A stretch of 21,960 bases of DNA from Caryophanales bacterium UBA3835 (GTDB lineage Bacteria; Bacillota_I; Bacilli_A; RFN20; CAG-826). The DNA lies in NCBI GenBank assembly GCA_002392945.1, contig DGHZ01000049.1:1-21960 (forward strand), read 5' to 3'. Below the pieces are notes generated by a model. It was not told the DNA's origin. It made no database searches and was given only the letters and a program-made list of their open reading frames with translations. Both the position numbers and the translations under genes were made by a program. Numbering within the stretch: the first letter of the stretch is position 1; every line of letters starts with the position of its first letter. Positions 1-8,187 of the stretch are shown here, piece after piece.

Positions 1-600
1 TTATCTTATTCTACTTGTAGCTACTCCAAAGAAGAAGATGAAGATGTCGCTCATTATTTATTAGAAAATAGCAACGCTGAACTAGTTAATATGCCTTCGA
101 ATAAATGCTTTTATATCAAAGATATCGGAATTAGATTAATGCCGTCTCATTTTAATGGAGAAGGTCAATATATCGTCCAATTTAAAAAACCAGGTTCTTC
201 TAAAACTAATGAATTTAATCATATAAATAAATTCCCACAGTACGTAAAAGGAGATAAAGACGTTAAAAGAGTAAACGATTATTTATTTGCGGTTAATAAC
301 GGACTAGATCTAAAAGGCTTTAATATCTATAGATATGGAGTGAAAGTTGGAGAATTTAAAAAAGATATCTTTAAATATGACCTTCACTATGCTAGAAGCT
401 ACGCTAAAGATTGTTTTGATTTTATCGAACTTACTTTAGAAGAATTAAAAAAATATTTATATGGTGAACAATTAAATAAAATTAATCCATATAATGGTTA
501 CGTTTTATTAACATATAAAAAGACCGCAGTTGATATTGCTAAAACTGACGGTCAAGTAATCAAAAATTATTATCCAAAAGGATTAAGGAAAAAGTTTTAG
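1..600 (+). CDS. RsmF/NOL1-NOP2-Sun family rRNA m5C methyltransferase, 3' part (5' end outside window)
   Basis: The reading frame is open from base 1, so this is the C-terminal 199 residues of a longer protein; the ATG at 91 is internal. Residues 2-7 of the fragment read SYSTCS. This is motif VI of NOL1/NOP2/Sun RNA cytosine-C5 methyltransferases, and its Cys (codon at 16-18) is the catalytic nucleophile in that family. The methyltransferase domain ends near MPSHFNGEGQY, followed by a C-terminal PUA-like region that ends in NYYPKGLRKKF, close to the typical RsmF ending. The family methylates cytosine in rRNA (16S for RsmF) in the cytoplasm using SAM. The product class is secure, the exact target base is not. 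The SAM-binding motifs and the PC motif lie off the window. The TAG stop (598-600) overlaps the TAA of the convergent acyltransferase gene, with no terminator visible between them. Confidence 0.9.
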   Translation, partial: LSYSTCSYSKEEDEDVAHYLLENSNAELVNMPSNKCFYIKDIGIRLMPSHFNGEGQYIVQFKKPGSSKTNEFNHINKFPQYVKGDKDVKRVNDYLFAVNNGLDLKGFNIYRYGVKVGEFKKDIFKYDLHYARSYAKDCFDFIELTLEELKKYLYGEQLNKINPYNGYVLLTYKKTAVDIAKTDGQVIKNYYPKGLRKKF

Positions 601-1382
601 TAGATTCGATTGAATCGATAATATTTATCATGAAGTTCGACCATTCTCTTGTGGTCGATTTTTCTTGTTTCAAAAGTTAATTCTGCTTGCACTCTTGATT
701 GTATTTCTTTTGCGATTTCTTCAGTAGATTTTCCTTCATATTCACTAGGGTAAATCGGCTTTAAAAATTTAATATATGTAGGATATCTTTTGAAATTATG
801 TTTTGTATGTAAAATTCTAAAGCTACCAAACACCACAGTAGGAACTAAAGGAACCTTAGCCTTCATAGCCGCTCTAAAAGTACCATGATGGAAAGGAAGT
901 ATATTTTCCATATGATCTTTAGTTCTTTTTCCTTCTGGGAAAATGACCCAGTTAATTTCACCTTTAGCTAAAGATTCTTGTACGCGCATCATCACCCTTA
1001 AAGACTGCTTTAAATCATCTCGATCAAGGAATTGTCCGTTGATCGCTTTAAAGACTTTACCAACAAAAGGTAAGTTTTTAACTTCTTTTTTAGCAACAAA
1101 TGTAGTTGGCTTATCTAAAGCAGCAAAATATAGTAATGGATCTGCCGCTCCCATGTGGTTTGAATAAAAACAACATGTTTCTTCTGGAATATTTTCTTTT
1201 CCTTCTACTAAAACATCAAGCTTTAAATTGTGATTAACTTTTAAAAGAAGTTTTCTAGCTTTTTTATATCTTTTTTCAATTGGAGTTTTGCAGTTTTTTC
1301 TTGAATAAGAAATCATCCAAGAAAAATAACCCCAGATAATTCTAAGTGATGATAATAAAACCGCTCTTAAAATATGCCACAT
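597..1382 (-). CDS. plsC: PlsC-like 1-acyl-glycerol-3-phosphate acyltransferase
   Basis: A 261-residue protein with the LPLAT/PlsC motif series: NHMGAAD (75-81, the HX4D catalytic pair H76/D81), a basic/hydrophobic stretch with FLDRDD (118-122), FPEGKRTKD (148-156, the FPEGTR substrate motif) and VPLVPTVVFG (177-186). The hydrophobic N-terminus (about 3-24) probably anchors it to the inner face of the membrane. Family role: transfers an acyl chain to the sn-2 position of lysophosphatidic acid to make phosphatidic acid, the phospholipid precursor. The ATG shares its A with the upstream pullulanase stop (TAATG), so translation is probably coupled; no separate ribosome site is seen. It is the last gene of the ftsK-pulA-plsC operon. 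Acyl donor (acyl-ACP or acyl-CoA) and exact position specificity cannot be read from the sequence. Confidence 0.88.
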   Translation of the reverse strand: MWHILRAVLLSSLRIIWGYFSWMISYSRKNCKTPIEKRYKKARKLLLKVNHNLKLDVLVEGKENIPEETCCFYSNHMGAADPLLYFAALDKPTTFVAKKEVKNLPFVGKVFKAINGQFLDRDDLKQSLRVMMRVQESLAKGEINWVIFPEGKRTKDHMENILPFHHGTFRAAMKAKVPLVPTVVFGSFRILHTKHNFKRYPTYIKFLKPIYPSEYEGKSTEEIAKEIQSRVQAELTFETRKIDHKRMVELHDKYYRFNRIY

Positions 1383-3448
1383 TATTTTAATCCTAAAATA
1401 GATACCGATAAATCTGCAGAAGTGAAATTTTTAGCGTAGGATTCATCTTCAACAATGCCGTTACAGCCAAAGAATACTTGATAATAATCTTTTAATTCTA
1501 AAGTTTTAACTTCCTCGCTTGGATTGATGATAATTAAGCCTTCTTTAAAGCCAGGTAATAACAATTTTTCTTCAGTGATGGTAATAGTTACTAGCCCATT
1601 ATCTAAATAATCAATATAAACATTTTCTAACTCGCTAGCGGAATTAACTTTAAATAATGGAATCATTTTTCTGACTTTGATAAGCTCCCTCATGAACTTC
1701 ACCATTTCTTGTCTAGATTCCACCAAATCCCAGTCCATATTATTCACTTTAGGAACATTATAAGTATTATCAAGCATGCATTTTGATAAGCCAATTTCTT
1801 GACCCATATGGATAAACGGAACGCCAATAGAGAATAAAGTTATTGCATTAGCGAATTTCACTCTTTGAAGGTTAAGCTCTTCATTATCAGAGAAATAAGA
1901 AATCTTATCAAATAAAGTTTGGTTATCGTGACACTCAACATAGTTAATAGATTGAGAAGCATTGTTATATCGATTTTTTAATAAACAAGCACATAAGACA
2001 TTATCTAAATCGTCTTTATTATATTCGTTCATAATAAAGCCTTTAGAGTATTTATCAAATGTTCCACCTTTAATGACATCTCTAAATTGATCGTTAAAGA
2101 ATCCCATTTCTGGAATTTGATGAGCGTTATCGCTACAGCACTTCTTATCTTTAGATAAGCCCGTCATCATGTCCCAACCTTCTCCATACATTAAAGCGTC
2201 AGGTTTAATTTCTTTAACCACTCTAATAGCTTCTTTGGCAGTCTCTAAATCAATAAGACCAAGAAGGTCGAATCTATATCCATCTAAATCAAAAGTTTCG
2301 GTGAAATATTTTAAAGAATCTAAAATATGTTTTCTCACCATGCTTCTTTCACTAGCGATATCATTTCCGCATCCACTACCTTCAGAGATTCTTTTTCCTA
2401 ATCTACGGAAATAATAATTAGGTAAATTCCTATGGAAGTCACTATTTTGATATTCATAGATGTGGTTATAAACCACATCAAGAACGACTCTAATATCGTT
2501 TTTATGTAATTCAGCAACCATCTTTTTAAATTCTAATAATCTTGCTAAAGGGTCTTCAGGATAATTAGAATAACTACCTTCTAAAGAAAAGTAGTTGGTT
2601 GGGTTATATCCCCAGTTATAATGGTCAACTTCCACATCATCCACTCCAAAGAAATCATGGACTGGAAGAATTTGTACATGGGTAATTCCTAATTTCTTTA
2701 AATAGTCAATTTTATTTATAACACCTAGATATTTACCTGGGCATGTGTTTGTCTTATCAGCCTCAGTAAAGTCTCTAATATCCATCTCATAGATAATTGC
2801 CTCATTAGGTGACTTAATTTGAGTTTTTGGTTTTTCTTTTTTAACAGCATTTAAAGCGTTTAAATCAATAACAGCAGAATATTTAGAATTTAGCGATGTC
2901 CCCTTGCCATAAGGATCTCTAATTTCTTTAATAGTTCCATTTTGATGTATAACATAGTTATACTTCTTATTAAATAAATCGCCTTTCACTGTTAATTTAT
3001 AAACACCTTTTTCTTTTCTTTTCATTGGTAAAAGAACAAAGTTATTTTCACTCTTTTCAAGTTTTACAAAGGCTTTATCACTAATCGGACTCCATAATTT
3101 AAAGATAGTTTCTTCTTTAAAATAGAATGCTCCAAATTCTTCATTTATTGGGGTGTATAATTCATCAAATTCTTTACTAGTGACGTAACTACGATAATCT
3201 ACACCTAATTCATCTCCAGAATTAGTTTTCACAATATTTAAATTACCTAAAAGAATCTCTTCCTCACAAGATGCTTCAATTCTAAAAAGCTTGTCACTTC
3301 GAGAGAATCTAGAAATCTTTAAAGGATACGACACTCCATTAATTTCAATATTGAAATTAACATCATTGATGTCGCTTGATTCTCCATAATACATAATAGC
3401 CAAGTAATTCTTATTAATTAACTCAGCATTTATTAATCCATAATCCAT
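1382..3448 (-). CDS. pulA: Type I pullulanase (GH13 alpha-1,6-glucan debranching enzyme), intracellular
   Basis: 688 residues. An N-terminal beta-rich part holds a CBM48-like module (about 105-190), followed by the GH13 barrel. Diagnostic YNWGYNP (277-283) is the type I pullulanase signature. GH13 regions are intact: DVVYNH (324-329), GYRFDLLGL (390-398, nucleophile D394), YGEGWD (421-426, acid/base E423) and VECHDN (504-509, with H507 and D508). These are the expected catalytic residues, so the enzyme should be active. It hydrolyses alpha-1,6 branch links in pullulan, glycogen or limit dextrins. No signal peptide or membrane segment is present, so it is cytoplasmic, fitting glycogen or imported maltodextrin breakdown. 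It starts 2 nt after the ftsK stop and has no visible Shine-Dalgarno sequence, so coupling to ftsK is likely. The link to cell division or lipid genes looks organisational rather than functional. Confidence 0.93.
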   Translation of the reverse strand: MDYGLINAELINKNYLAIMYYGESSDINDVNFNIEINGVSYPLKISRFSRSDKLFRIEASCEEEILLGNLNIVKTNSGDELGVDYRSYVTSKEFDELYTPINEEFGAFYFKEETIFKLWSPISDKAFVKLEKSENNFVLLPMKRKEKGVYKLTVKGDLFNKKYNYVIHQNGTIKEIRDPYGKGTSLNSKYSAVIDLNALNAVKKEKPKTQIKSPNEAIIYEMDIRDFTEADKTNTCPGKYLGVINKIDYLKKLGITHVQILPVHDFFGVDDVEVDHYNWGYNPTNYFSLEGSYSNYPEDPLARLLEFKKMVAELHKNDIRVVLDVVYNHIYEYQNSDFHRNLPNYYFRRLGKRISEGSGCGNDIASERSMVRKHILDSLKYFTETFDLDGYRFDLLGLIDLETAKEAIRVVKEIKPDALMYGEGWDMMTGLSKDKKCCSDNAHQIPEMGFFNDQFRDVIKGGTFDKYSKGFIMNEYNKDDLDNVLCACLLKNRYNNASQSINYVECHDNQTLFDKISYFSDNEELNLQRVKFANAITLFSIGVPFIHMGQEIGLSKCMLDNTYNVPKVNNMDWDLVESRQEMVKFMRELIKVRKMIPLFKVNSASELENVYIDYLDNGLVTITITEEKLLLPGFKEGLIIINPSEEVKTLELKDYYQVFFGCNGIVEDESYAKNFTSADLSVSILGLK

Positions 3449-3450
3449 AA

Positions 3451-6027
3451 TTAACTTATTAATTCATCACTACTAGGAATATATTCCTCATCATCACTTG
3501 GTGCGCCTAAAACTGCACAGCCTTTGGTGTTGCCGTCTACTTCAGTAGAGACTATCCCTTCCATTTGTAAACGTTTAAAGAATTTACCCGCTCTATTAAA
3601 GCCCACCATACATTCTCGTTGAATTTTGCTCATAGAAACAAATTTTTGAGTTAAAACCCAATCCTTGACTGATTGATATTTCATCTCTTCGGCTTCATCA
3701 GCCTCTTTTTGCACTTCTCCAGAGGCCACTAACTGTTTACCAACTTCTTTAGAATGATCCACTAAATCTAAGAAATTAGGGTCATAATTAGTTGGGTAAT
3801 GCTCTTTTAAATAAGAAACAACACGAATGATTTCTTTATTTTGTACAAAGCAGCCCTGTAATCTTACCACTCCATCAGTAGATACTACTGGAGATTGTAC
3901 AAGCATATCACCTTTACCTAATAATTGTTCTGCTCCACCTTCTCCAATAATAGTCATAGAGTCTGTATATCCCGCTGTTCTTAAAGCAACGTGAGTTGGT
4001 AAGTTACCTTTAATAACACCAGTAATAACGTTTGTGGATGGCCTTTGAGTAGAAATTAGTAAATGAATGCCAGCAGCACGCGCTTTTTGAGCAATAGAAA
4101 CTACTGGTAAACCAATATCTTTGCAGCGGTCCACTAAATCAGCATATTCATCAAGAATAACAACAATATATGGCATTAATTCTTTACCGTTTTCTTCGGC
4201 CCATTCATTATATTGATCAATTTCACTAACCATACCGTTTTCGGCAAATATTTCATATCGATGATTCATTTCATCACATAACTTAGTGAGCATGACTTTA
4301 GTCTTGTCTGGTTCAGTAATAATTGGACAGAGTAAATGAGGCATATCTCTATATTTAGACATTTCCACCATTTTTGGATCGACTAAAACAATTCTTAACA
4401 AATCAGGTGATGCTCTCATAATTAAAGTAGAGATAATAGAGTGAATAAAAATAGATTTACCACTACCAGTGGTACCTGCCACTAATATATGAGGGAATTT
4501 ATTAAATTCTGAATAAACAACATTACCAGATAAGTCTTTACCAAAACCCACTGCTAAAGGTTTCTTTTTAGCATCTGGAAGAGCTTCAACTACTTCTTTA
4601 AAACTCACTGTGGTAATTTTCGCGTTAGGAGCTTCTAAACCTGAGAAAGTTTCATCTTTAACAATTGGGGTGAATCTAGTTCTCACTCCTCCTAATCTCA
4701 TAGAGATATCATCAATTAACTTCTCCACTGATTTCATTGGAACGTTAGGGTCATATTCAATGTTATAACGGGTAACACTAGGACCAATCTTATAGCCAGT
4801 ACAACGTGCTCCAACTTTAAAGTTTGTCAAAATATTGTTGATAGCTTCTACTCTATTATCGGCTACTTGAGTATTAAGCTCATTAGCATCATCATTTTCA
4901 TAAGTCATTAAAAGATCAGTAGAAGGAGGTACCCAATTAATTGGTTCTTTCTTCTTAGGTTCTTCTGGAGTTATTGGAAGAGGATCATTAATCGCAGTCT
5001 CTTCATCCATTTCGTTTAAGAAGATTGGTTGGGCTCTAACTAAAGATTCATCAATTTGTGGTTTTTCTTCAACCACTTCATTAACAACCTCTGGTCTAGT
5101 TTCAATGAGGTTTTCAACCTCAACTTCTTCTTCTATAAAGTTTTCAGAGATTGGTTCTGGTTCTACTTTAACCGGTTTAGATATAGGAGCGGCAATAGAA
5201 GATTCGACTTTTCTTTGTCTAGAGAACACTAATGGGGTAAATTCTCGAGAATCATTTTGAGAATGAATCAAACCATGATTATCATCCAAAGACATCATTG
5301 GTCTAGAAAAACCACTGTTTTGATTAATAAATGGGCTTTGATCGCTTTCAAATCCTCTTTTAACTTCCACTGGTTCTGGGCTAACTAAATTAATTGGTTC
5401 ATTAGTTTCTGCTTCTACTACTGGTTCTATATGTTTTTCTTTTGGGAGTTCTACAACAAGTTTCACTGGTTTTTCTTTGTTCTTTTCATTTTTAATCCAA
5501 GAAGTAATTAAAGGCATAAAGAAGATAAGTAAAGATACCACCATTAACATGATGCCTAAGAAAATAGCGACTGTATTATTGTTAATACCAACCCCTAAGG
5601 ATAAACCAAGTAAGCCGTGTTTAAATCCACCAACGTAATTAAACGGATTAAAGAATACTGGAGAATAATATCCACTTAATGAAGCGTTATAGGAATTAAT
5701 AGCAGTGCCAACACTTTCATAATATGGAGCGTCATAAACACTTAAGAAGAAAAACATTGATAAGAAAAATAATGGAAGAGAAAAAATGATATTTGCTTCC
5801 TTTAATTTTATTTTTCTTCTAAAAATAATTCTTAAAAAACCATATAAGAATATTAAAGCAAAAATAATATAGTAAGAAGCTCCAAATAAATATAAAGGAA
5901 CAAAAGCAAAAGTACGAGCTACTTTGCCAACATTAATAATGAGTATAACGGATATTAAACAAAGGGTTAGACCCTTAACAATATTTTCGATTTTAGAGTT
6001 AATAGTTAATCTCTTTTTCTCGCCCAT
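3451..6027 (-). CDS. ftsK: FtsK/SpoIIIE DNA translocase
   Basis: Membrane-anchored DNA pump that clears chromosome DNA from the division septum. Counting from an upstream in-frame ATG at 6099 (882 residues), there are about four membrane segments (43-95, 103-121, 178-200), a long acidic Pro/Glu-rich linker (205-390), then the motor with Walker A GTTGSGKS (542-549) and Walker B VVILDE (646-651). A C-terminal winged-helix gamma domain (about 805-865, with GFNRAGKF) should read KOPS/SRS-like sites. I prefer the ATG at 6027 (MGEKKRLT, 858 residues). The 6099 ATG lies inside the terminator of the preceding RNase J gene, the extra 24 residues look unlike FtsK, and a TATAAT box sits 6 nt before 6027. 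First gene of an operon with pulA and plsC. FtsK versus SpoIIIE cannot be decided here. Confidence 0.94.
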   Translation of the reverse strand: MGEKKRLTINSKIENIVKGLTLCLISVILIINVGKVARTFAFVPLYLFGASYYIIFALIFLYGFLRIIFRRKIKLKEANIIFSLPLFFLSMFFFLSVYDAPYYESVGTAINSYNASLSGYYSPVFFNPFNYVGGFKHGLLGLSLGVGINNNTVAIFLGIMLMVVSLLIFFMPLITSWIKNEKNKEKPVKLVVELPKEKHIEPVVEAETNEPINLVSPEPVEVKRGFESDQSPFINQNSGFSRPMMSLDDNHGLIHSQNDSREFTPLVFSRQRKVESSIAAPISKPVKVEPEPISENFIEEEVEVENLIETRPEVVNEVVEEKPQIDESLVRAQPIFLNEMDEETAINDPLPITPEEPKKKEPINWVPPSTDLLMTYENDDANELNTQVADNRVEAINNILTNFKVGARCTGYKIGPSVTRYNIEYDPNVPMKSVEKLIDDISMRLGGVRTRFTPIVKDETFSGLEAPNAKITTVSFKEVVEALPDAKKKPLAVGFGKDLSGNVVYSEFNKFPHILVAGTTGSGKSIFIHSIISTLIMRASPDLLRIVLVDPKMVEMSKYRDMPHLLCPIITEPDKTKVMLTKLCDEMNHRYEIFAENGMVSEIDQYNEWAEENGKELMPYIVVILDEYADLVDRCKDIGLPVVSIAQKARAAGIHLLISTQRPSTNVITGVIKGNLPTHVALRTAGYTDSMTIIGEGGAEQLLGKGDMLVQSPVVSTDGVVRLQGCFVQNKEIIRVVSYLKEHYPTNYDPNFLDLVDHSKEVGKQLVASGEVQKEADEAEEMKYQSVKDWVLTQKFVSMSKIQRECMVGFNRAGKFFKRLQMEGIVSTEVDGNTKGCAVLGAPSDDEEYIPSSDELIS

Positions 6028-6033
6028 GCTATT

Positions 6034-6061
6034 ATTATATGTGTGTACGTAGAAAAGTGAA
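6034..6061 (-). promoter_or_regulatory. Candidate ftsK promoter giving a leaderless mRNA
   Basis: On the minus strand TTCACT (6061-6056), a 16-nt spacer and a perfect TATAAT (6039-6034) precede the ATG at 6027 by only 6 nt. Start of transcription would fall on or next to the start codon, and no Shine-Dalgarno sequence is present. It lies just after the RNase J terminator. Prediction from sequence only. Confidence 0.55.
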
Positions 6062-6064
6062 AGA

Positions 6065-6090
6065 AAAAAAGCACTCATAAAGTGCTTTTT
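6065..6090 (-). terminator. Intrinsic terminator of the RNase J gene
   Basis: A 9-bp stem, AAAAGCACT and AGTGCTTTT, with a 5-nt loop, then a T-rich tract on the minus strand. It begins at the RNase J stop codon and separates that gene from ftsK, so ftsK needs its own promoter. Confidence 0.75.
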
Positions 6091-7777
6091 ATTTATCATT
6101 AACTAAGATAATTGGCTCTATAAGTGGCTCTCGACCATTTTCTCTTCTAATAAACCATCTAGCACGATCTTTTATCGTATTTTTAGCTTGTTCTAAACTA
6201 AGTCCTTTAGCTAAAGCAGCATTTACTTCTTCGACAAAGATTTGAGTAATCGATTTAAAGATTGGCTCTGCCTCTTTAACATAAACAAAGCCCCGCATCT
6301 GGCAATCTGGCCCCGCAATAATACGTTTTTCTTTTAAAGAAACAGTGGCCGCAATCACTACCGCTCCATCAACACCTAACTTTTGTCTAGTTTCAACTAC
6401 TTCGGTCGCATCTTTAGTAACGCCCTTACCATCTACAATAAGAGGAGAAATATTTATACCTGTTACTTCACTTGGTAAAATCACTGGACGTTTTCCTGGT
6501 TCAAATATTAACTGCATGCCATTATCTAAAACAAAGACATTCATATGATTTAAACCAATGCCTAAAGAGACCGCTAATTTTGCGTTTTCCATGATTTTGG
6601 TATAGTGTCCACGAACTGGGAAATAATATTTTGGTCTAAAGATATTTAAGATAAATCTTAAATCGTCTTCTTGAGCGTGCATAGAATGGACATCTTTTCC
6701 TTTTAGCCACACCACTTGACAGCCAGTGCGGTAGATTTCATCCATATTTCTAGTACAAGTTGTTTCAAATATTGGTCTAGGAACCGCCACATTCATAAAG
6801 ATGTCATCAGGCATAACTTTGATACGTTTATCAGAATTTAAGCCATGTGCTAAAGCGCCAGTTTCTTTAAATAAATCATCAGAGTGACCAACCATTAAAA
6901 TTAATAAATCAGTGCTTTTAACTCTTAACAAATCTTCTTTAGAAACAAAATTAGTTTGGGCAAATGTTGAAGTTCCAGTAGCCTCCATGACATATTTCAT
7001 CACGGCTTCGGTATATTGGTCGTAACAATAAATTCTTTTGTTATATCTTTGAGCTAATTTGCAAATCTCTCTTAGTCGATACATATTTTGCCAATAGCAA
7101 AGCACAAAGATACGTTTATTTAATTTGAAATATTTCTCCACTAAGTCATTAATACGATGCTTAGGAGAGCAATATCCATTTTTATCAGCAGCTTTAGATT
7201 CCGCCATCAATAAAAGTGTTTCTTCTTTAGCGAGTTCACTAGTCATGCCAAGGTCAAAACGATACCCGGTTTCGTTAGTGGCAAAATTAATAATAAAATC
7301 AGAAGTATAAATAATATTTCCTTGATCTGTTTGAATAGCAACTCCAAAGGAGTTAGCAGCGTTATGACAAGTTTGGAAGAATCTAATTTTACGATTAGCG
7401 ACAATCACTTCATCGGTTGGTTTAACAATGACATAGTCAAAAAGAGTTTTCGCCTCAATAATTGATAATTGTCCTTCAATAATAACTTTAGTTGTTTGAG
7501 TACAATATACTTTACTAGGAGCATATTTATAGAAATATCTTAAAGCCCCAAAAGATTCATCATGTCCGTGGGTAATAAAATAGCCTCTAACACGTTCCTT
7601 ATTTTTAATAAGATAATCAGAGTTAGGTAATAAATAATCCACTCCAGGGAGAGTCTTATCAGGTAAAGAAGATCCAGCGTCTAAAACGAAAATATCGTCG
7701 TTAATTTCGACAACATAGCAATCTCTTCCGTCCTCGTCTAATCCAGCAAGGGCAAATACCTTTATTCGATCTGACAT
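6089..7777 (-). CDS. RNase J-family beta-CASP ribonuclease with degenerate active site (J2-like)
   Basis: 562 residues, the usual RNase J length and order: metallo-beta-lactamase, inserted beta-CASP domain (about 205-350), C-terminal dimer/KH-like domain. In RNase J1 this family does 5'-3' exo- and endonucleolytic RNA decay. Numbering from the TTG at 7780, the metal motif HxHxDH reads HGHDES (71-76), so the last two ligands (D, H) are E and S. H139 (CHNAANS) and D161 (TSDF) are kept; the GDSTN-like strand reads AESKAA (193-198). The late PIHGEYR motif is PVRGHYT (388-394), with Arg for His. It looks like a weakly active or structural partner subunit, as described for RNase J2. Start: ATG 7777 with AGGAG (7784-7788) 6 nt upstream is better than TTG 7780. 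Own promoter and terminator flank it. Confidence 0.85.
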   Translation of the reverse strand: MSDRIKVFALAGLDEDGRDCYVVEINDDIFVLDAGSSLPDKTLPGVDYLLPNSDYLIKNKERVRGYFITHGHDESFGALRYFYKYAPSKVYCTQTTKVIIEGQLSIIEAKTLFDYVIVKPTDEVIVANRKIRFFQTCHNAANSFGVAIQTDQGNIIYTSDFIINFATNETGYRFDLGMTSELAKEETLLLMAESKAADKNGYCSPKHRINDLVEKYFKLNKRIFVLCYWQNMYRLREICKLAQRYNKRIYCYDQYTEAVMKYVMEATGTSTFAQTNFVSKEDLLRVKSTDLLILMVGHSDDLFKETGALAHGLNSDKRIKVMPDDIFMNVAVPRPIFETTCTRNMDEIYRTGCQVVWLKGKDVHSMHAQEDDLRFILNIFRPKYYFPVRGHYTKIMENAKLAVSLGIGLNHMNVFVLDNGMQLIFEPGKRPVILPSEVTGINISPLIVDGKGVTKDATEVVETRQKLGVDGAVVIAATVSLKEKRIIAGPDCQMRGFVYVKEAEPIFKSITQIFVEEVNAALAKGLSLEQAKNTIKDRARWFIRRENGREPLIEPIILVNDK

Positions 7778-7783
7778 CAAAAT

Positions 7784-7788
7784 CTCCT
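7784..7788 (-). promoter_or_regulatory. Ribosome binding site deciding the RNase J start
   Basis: AGGAG lies 6 nt before the ATG at 7777 but only 3 nt before the in-frame TTG at 7780, which supports the ATG. Confidence 0.7.
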
Positions 7789-7801
7789 ATATAGAATATT
7801 G

Positions 7802-7830
7802 ACTATAACTTATAGTTAACTATATTTTAA
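7802..7830 (-). promoter_or_regulatory. Candidate RNase J promoter with palindromic operator in its spacer
   Basis: Minus strand: TTAAAA (7830-7825), 17-nt spacer, TATAGT (7807-7802). The spacer contains a perfect 14-bp palindrome, TATAGTTAACTATA (7811-7824), which overlaps a second palindrome, ACTATAA-C-TTATAGT (7802-7816). Three alternating half-sites are therefore stacked over the promoter. A transcription start near 7795 would leave a short leader carrying the AGGAG site. The regulator is unknown. The region is AT-rich, so chance symmetry is possible, but the exact fit to the spacer is notable. Confidence 0.45.
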
Positions 7831-7858
7831 AAACTTTAAAACATTTAATCAATGTTTT
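7829..7858 (-). terminator. Weak intrinsic terminator of the glpA-like operon
   Basis: AAAACATT and AATGTTTT form an 8-bp stem with a 5-nt loop (7838-7858), followed on the minus strand by AAAG and five T. The TAA stop of the DUF1667 gene lies within the hairpin. Confidence 0.5.
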
Positions 7859-8186
7859 TTGTAATGATGATATCCGCACCTGTATTTAAAACATTTTTAA
7901 TAGCGATATCACCAATATGAGTTGGAGCGTTAACTCCGACTTTATTTATTTCATCCATCACTTCAAAAATCATCCCTTTTGGAATAGAAGTAGATGTTTT
8001 AACAGAGACTACTGTATTTTCTCTATTTTTAACCCTCACAAACGAAGTAATCATTCTTTTTGGATTGGTCACTTCATCTTTTGCGTATTGGGCCCCTCTT
8101 GGGCAGGAATTTCCAGTAACGTTTAGCTTATCATCAATAGTTAATCGACATCCACGAGGACAGACTATACAAGTAAATTCTTTCAT
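7845..8186 (-). CDS. DUF1667 family cysteine-motif protein (redox partner of the GlpA-like operon)
   Basis: 113 residues with an N-terminal C-x2-C-x3-C motif (C6, C9, C13) and C28 in NSCPRG, the signature of DUF1667. This cysteine pattern resembles Fe-S or zinc ligands seen at the start of molybdopterin oxidoreductases; metal binding is inference. DUF1667 proteins are typically encoded beside a GlpA-like FAD protein and an NAD/FAD oxidoreductase, exactly as here. It starts 1 nt after the oxidoreductase stop, with GGAGG 9 nt before its ATG inside the upstream gene. It is the last gene of the operon and its stop codon is embedded in a terminator hairpin. Biochemical function is not established as far as I know. 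Confidence 0.82.
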   Translation of the reverse strand: MKEFTCIVCPRGCRLTIDDKLNVTGNSCPRGAQYAKDEVTNPKRMITSFVRVKNRENTVVSVKTSTSIPKGMIFEVMDEINKVGVNAPTHIGDIAIKNVLNTGADIIITKNID

Positions 8187-8187
8187 A

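Noticed and set aside
1248..1293. Possible sortase or surface link of the plsC-like N-terminus
   Set aside because: The hydrophobic N-terminus is short and followed by basic residues, as in ordinary membrane-bound PlsC proteins; no signal peptidase site is seen.
7799..7826. Plus-strand promoter TTGACT-16-TATATT upstream of the DUF1667 gene end
   Set aside because: Boxes are good, but no + strand gene follows and it would only make antisense RNA. It falls within the AT-rich palindromes, so it is probably incidental.
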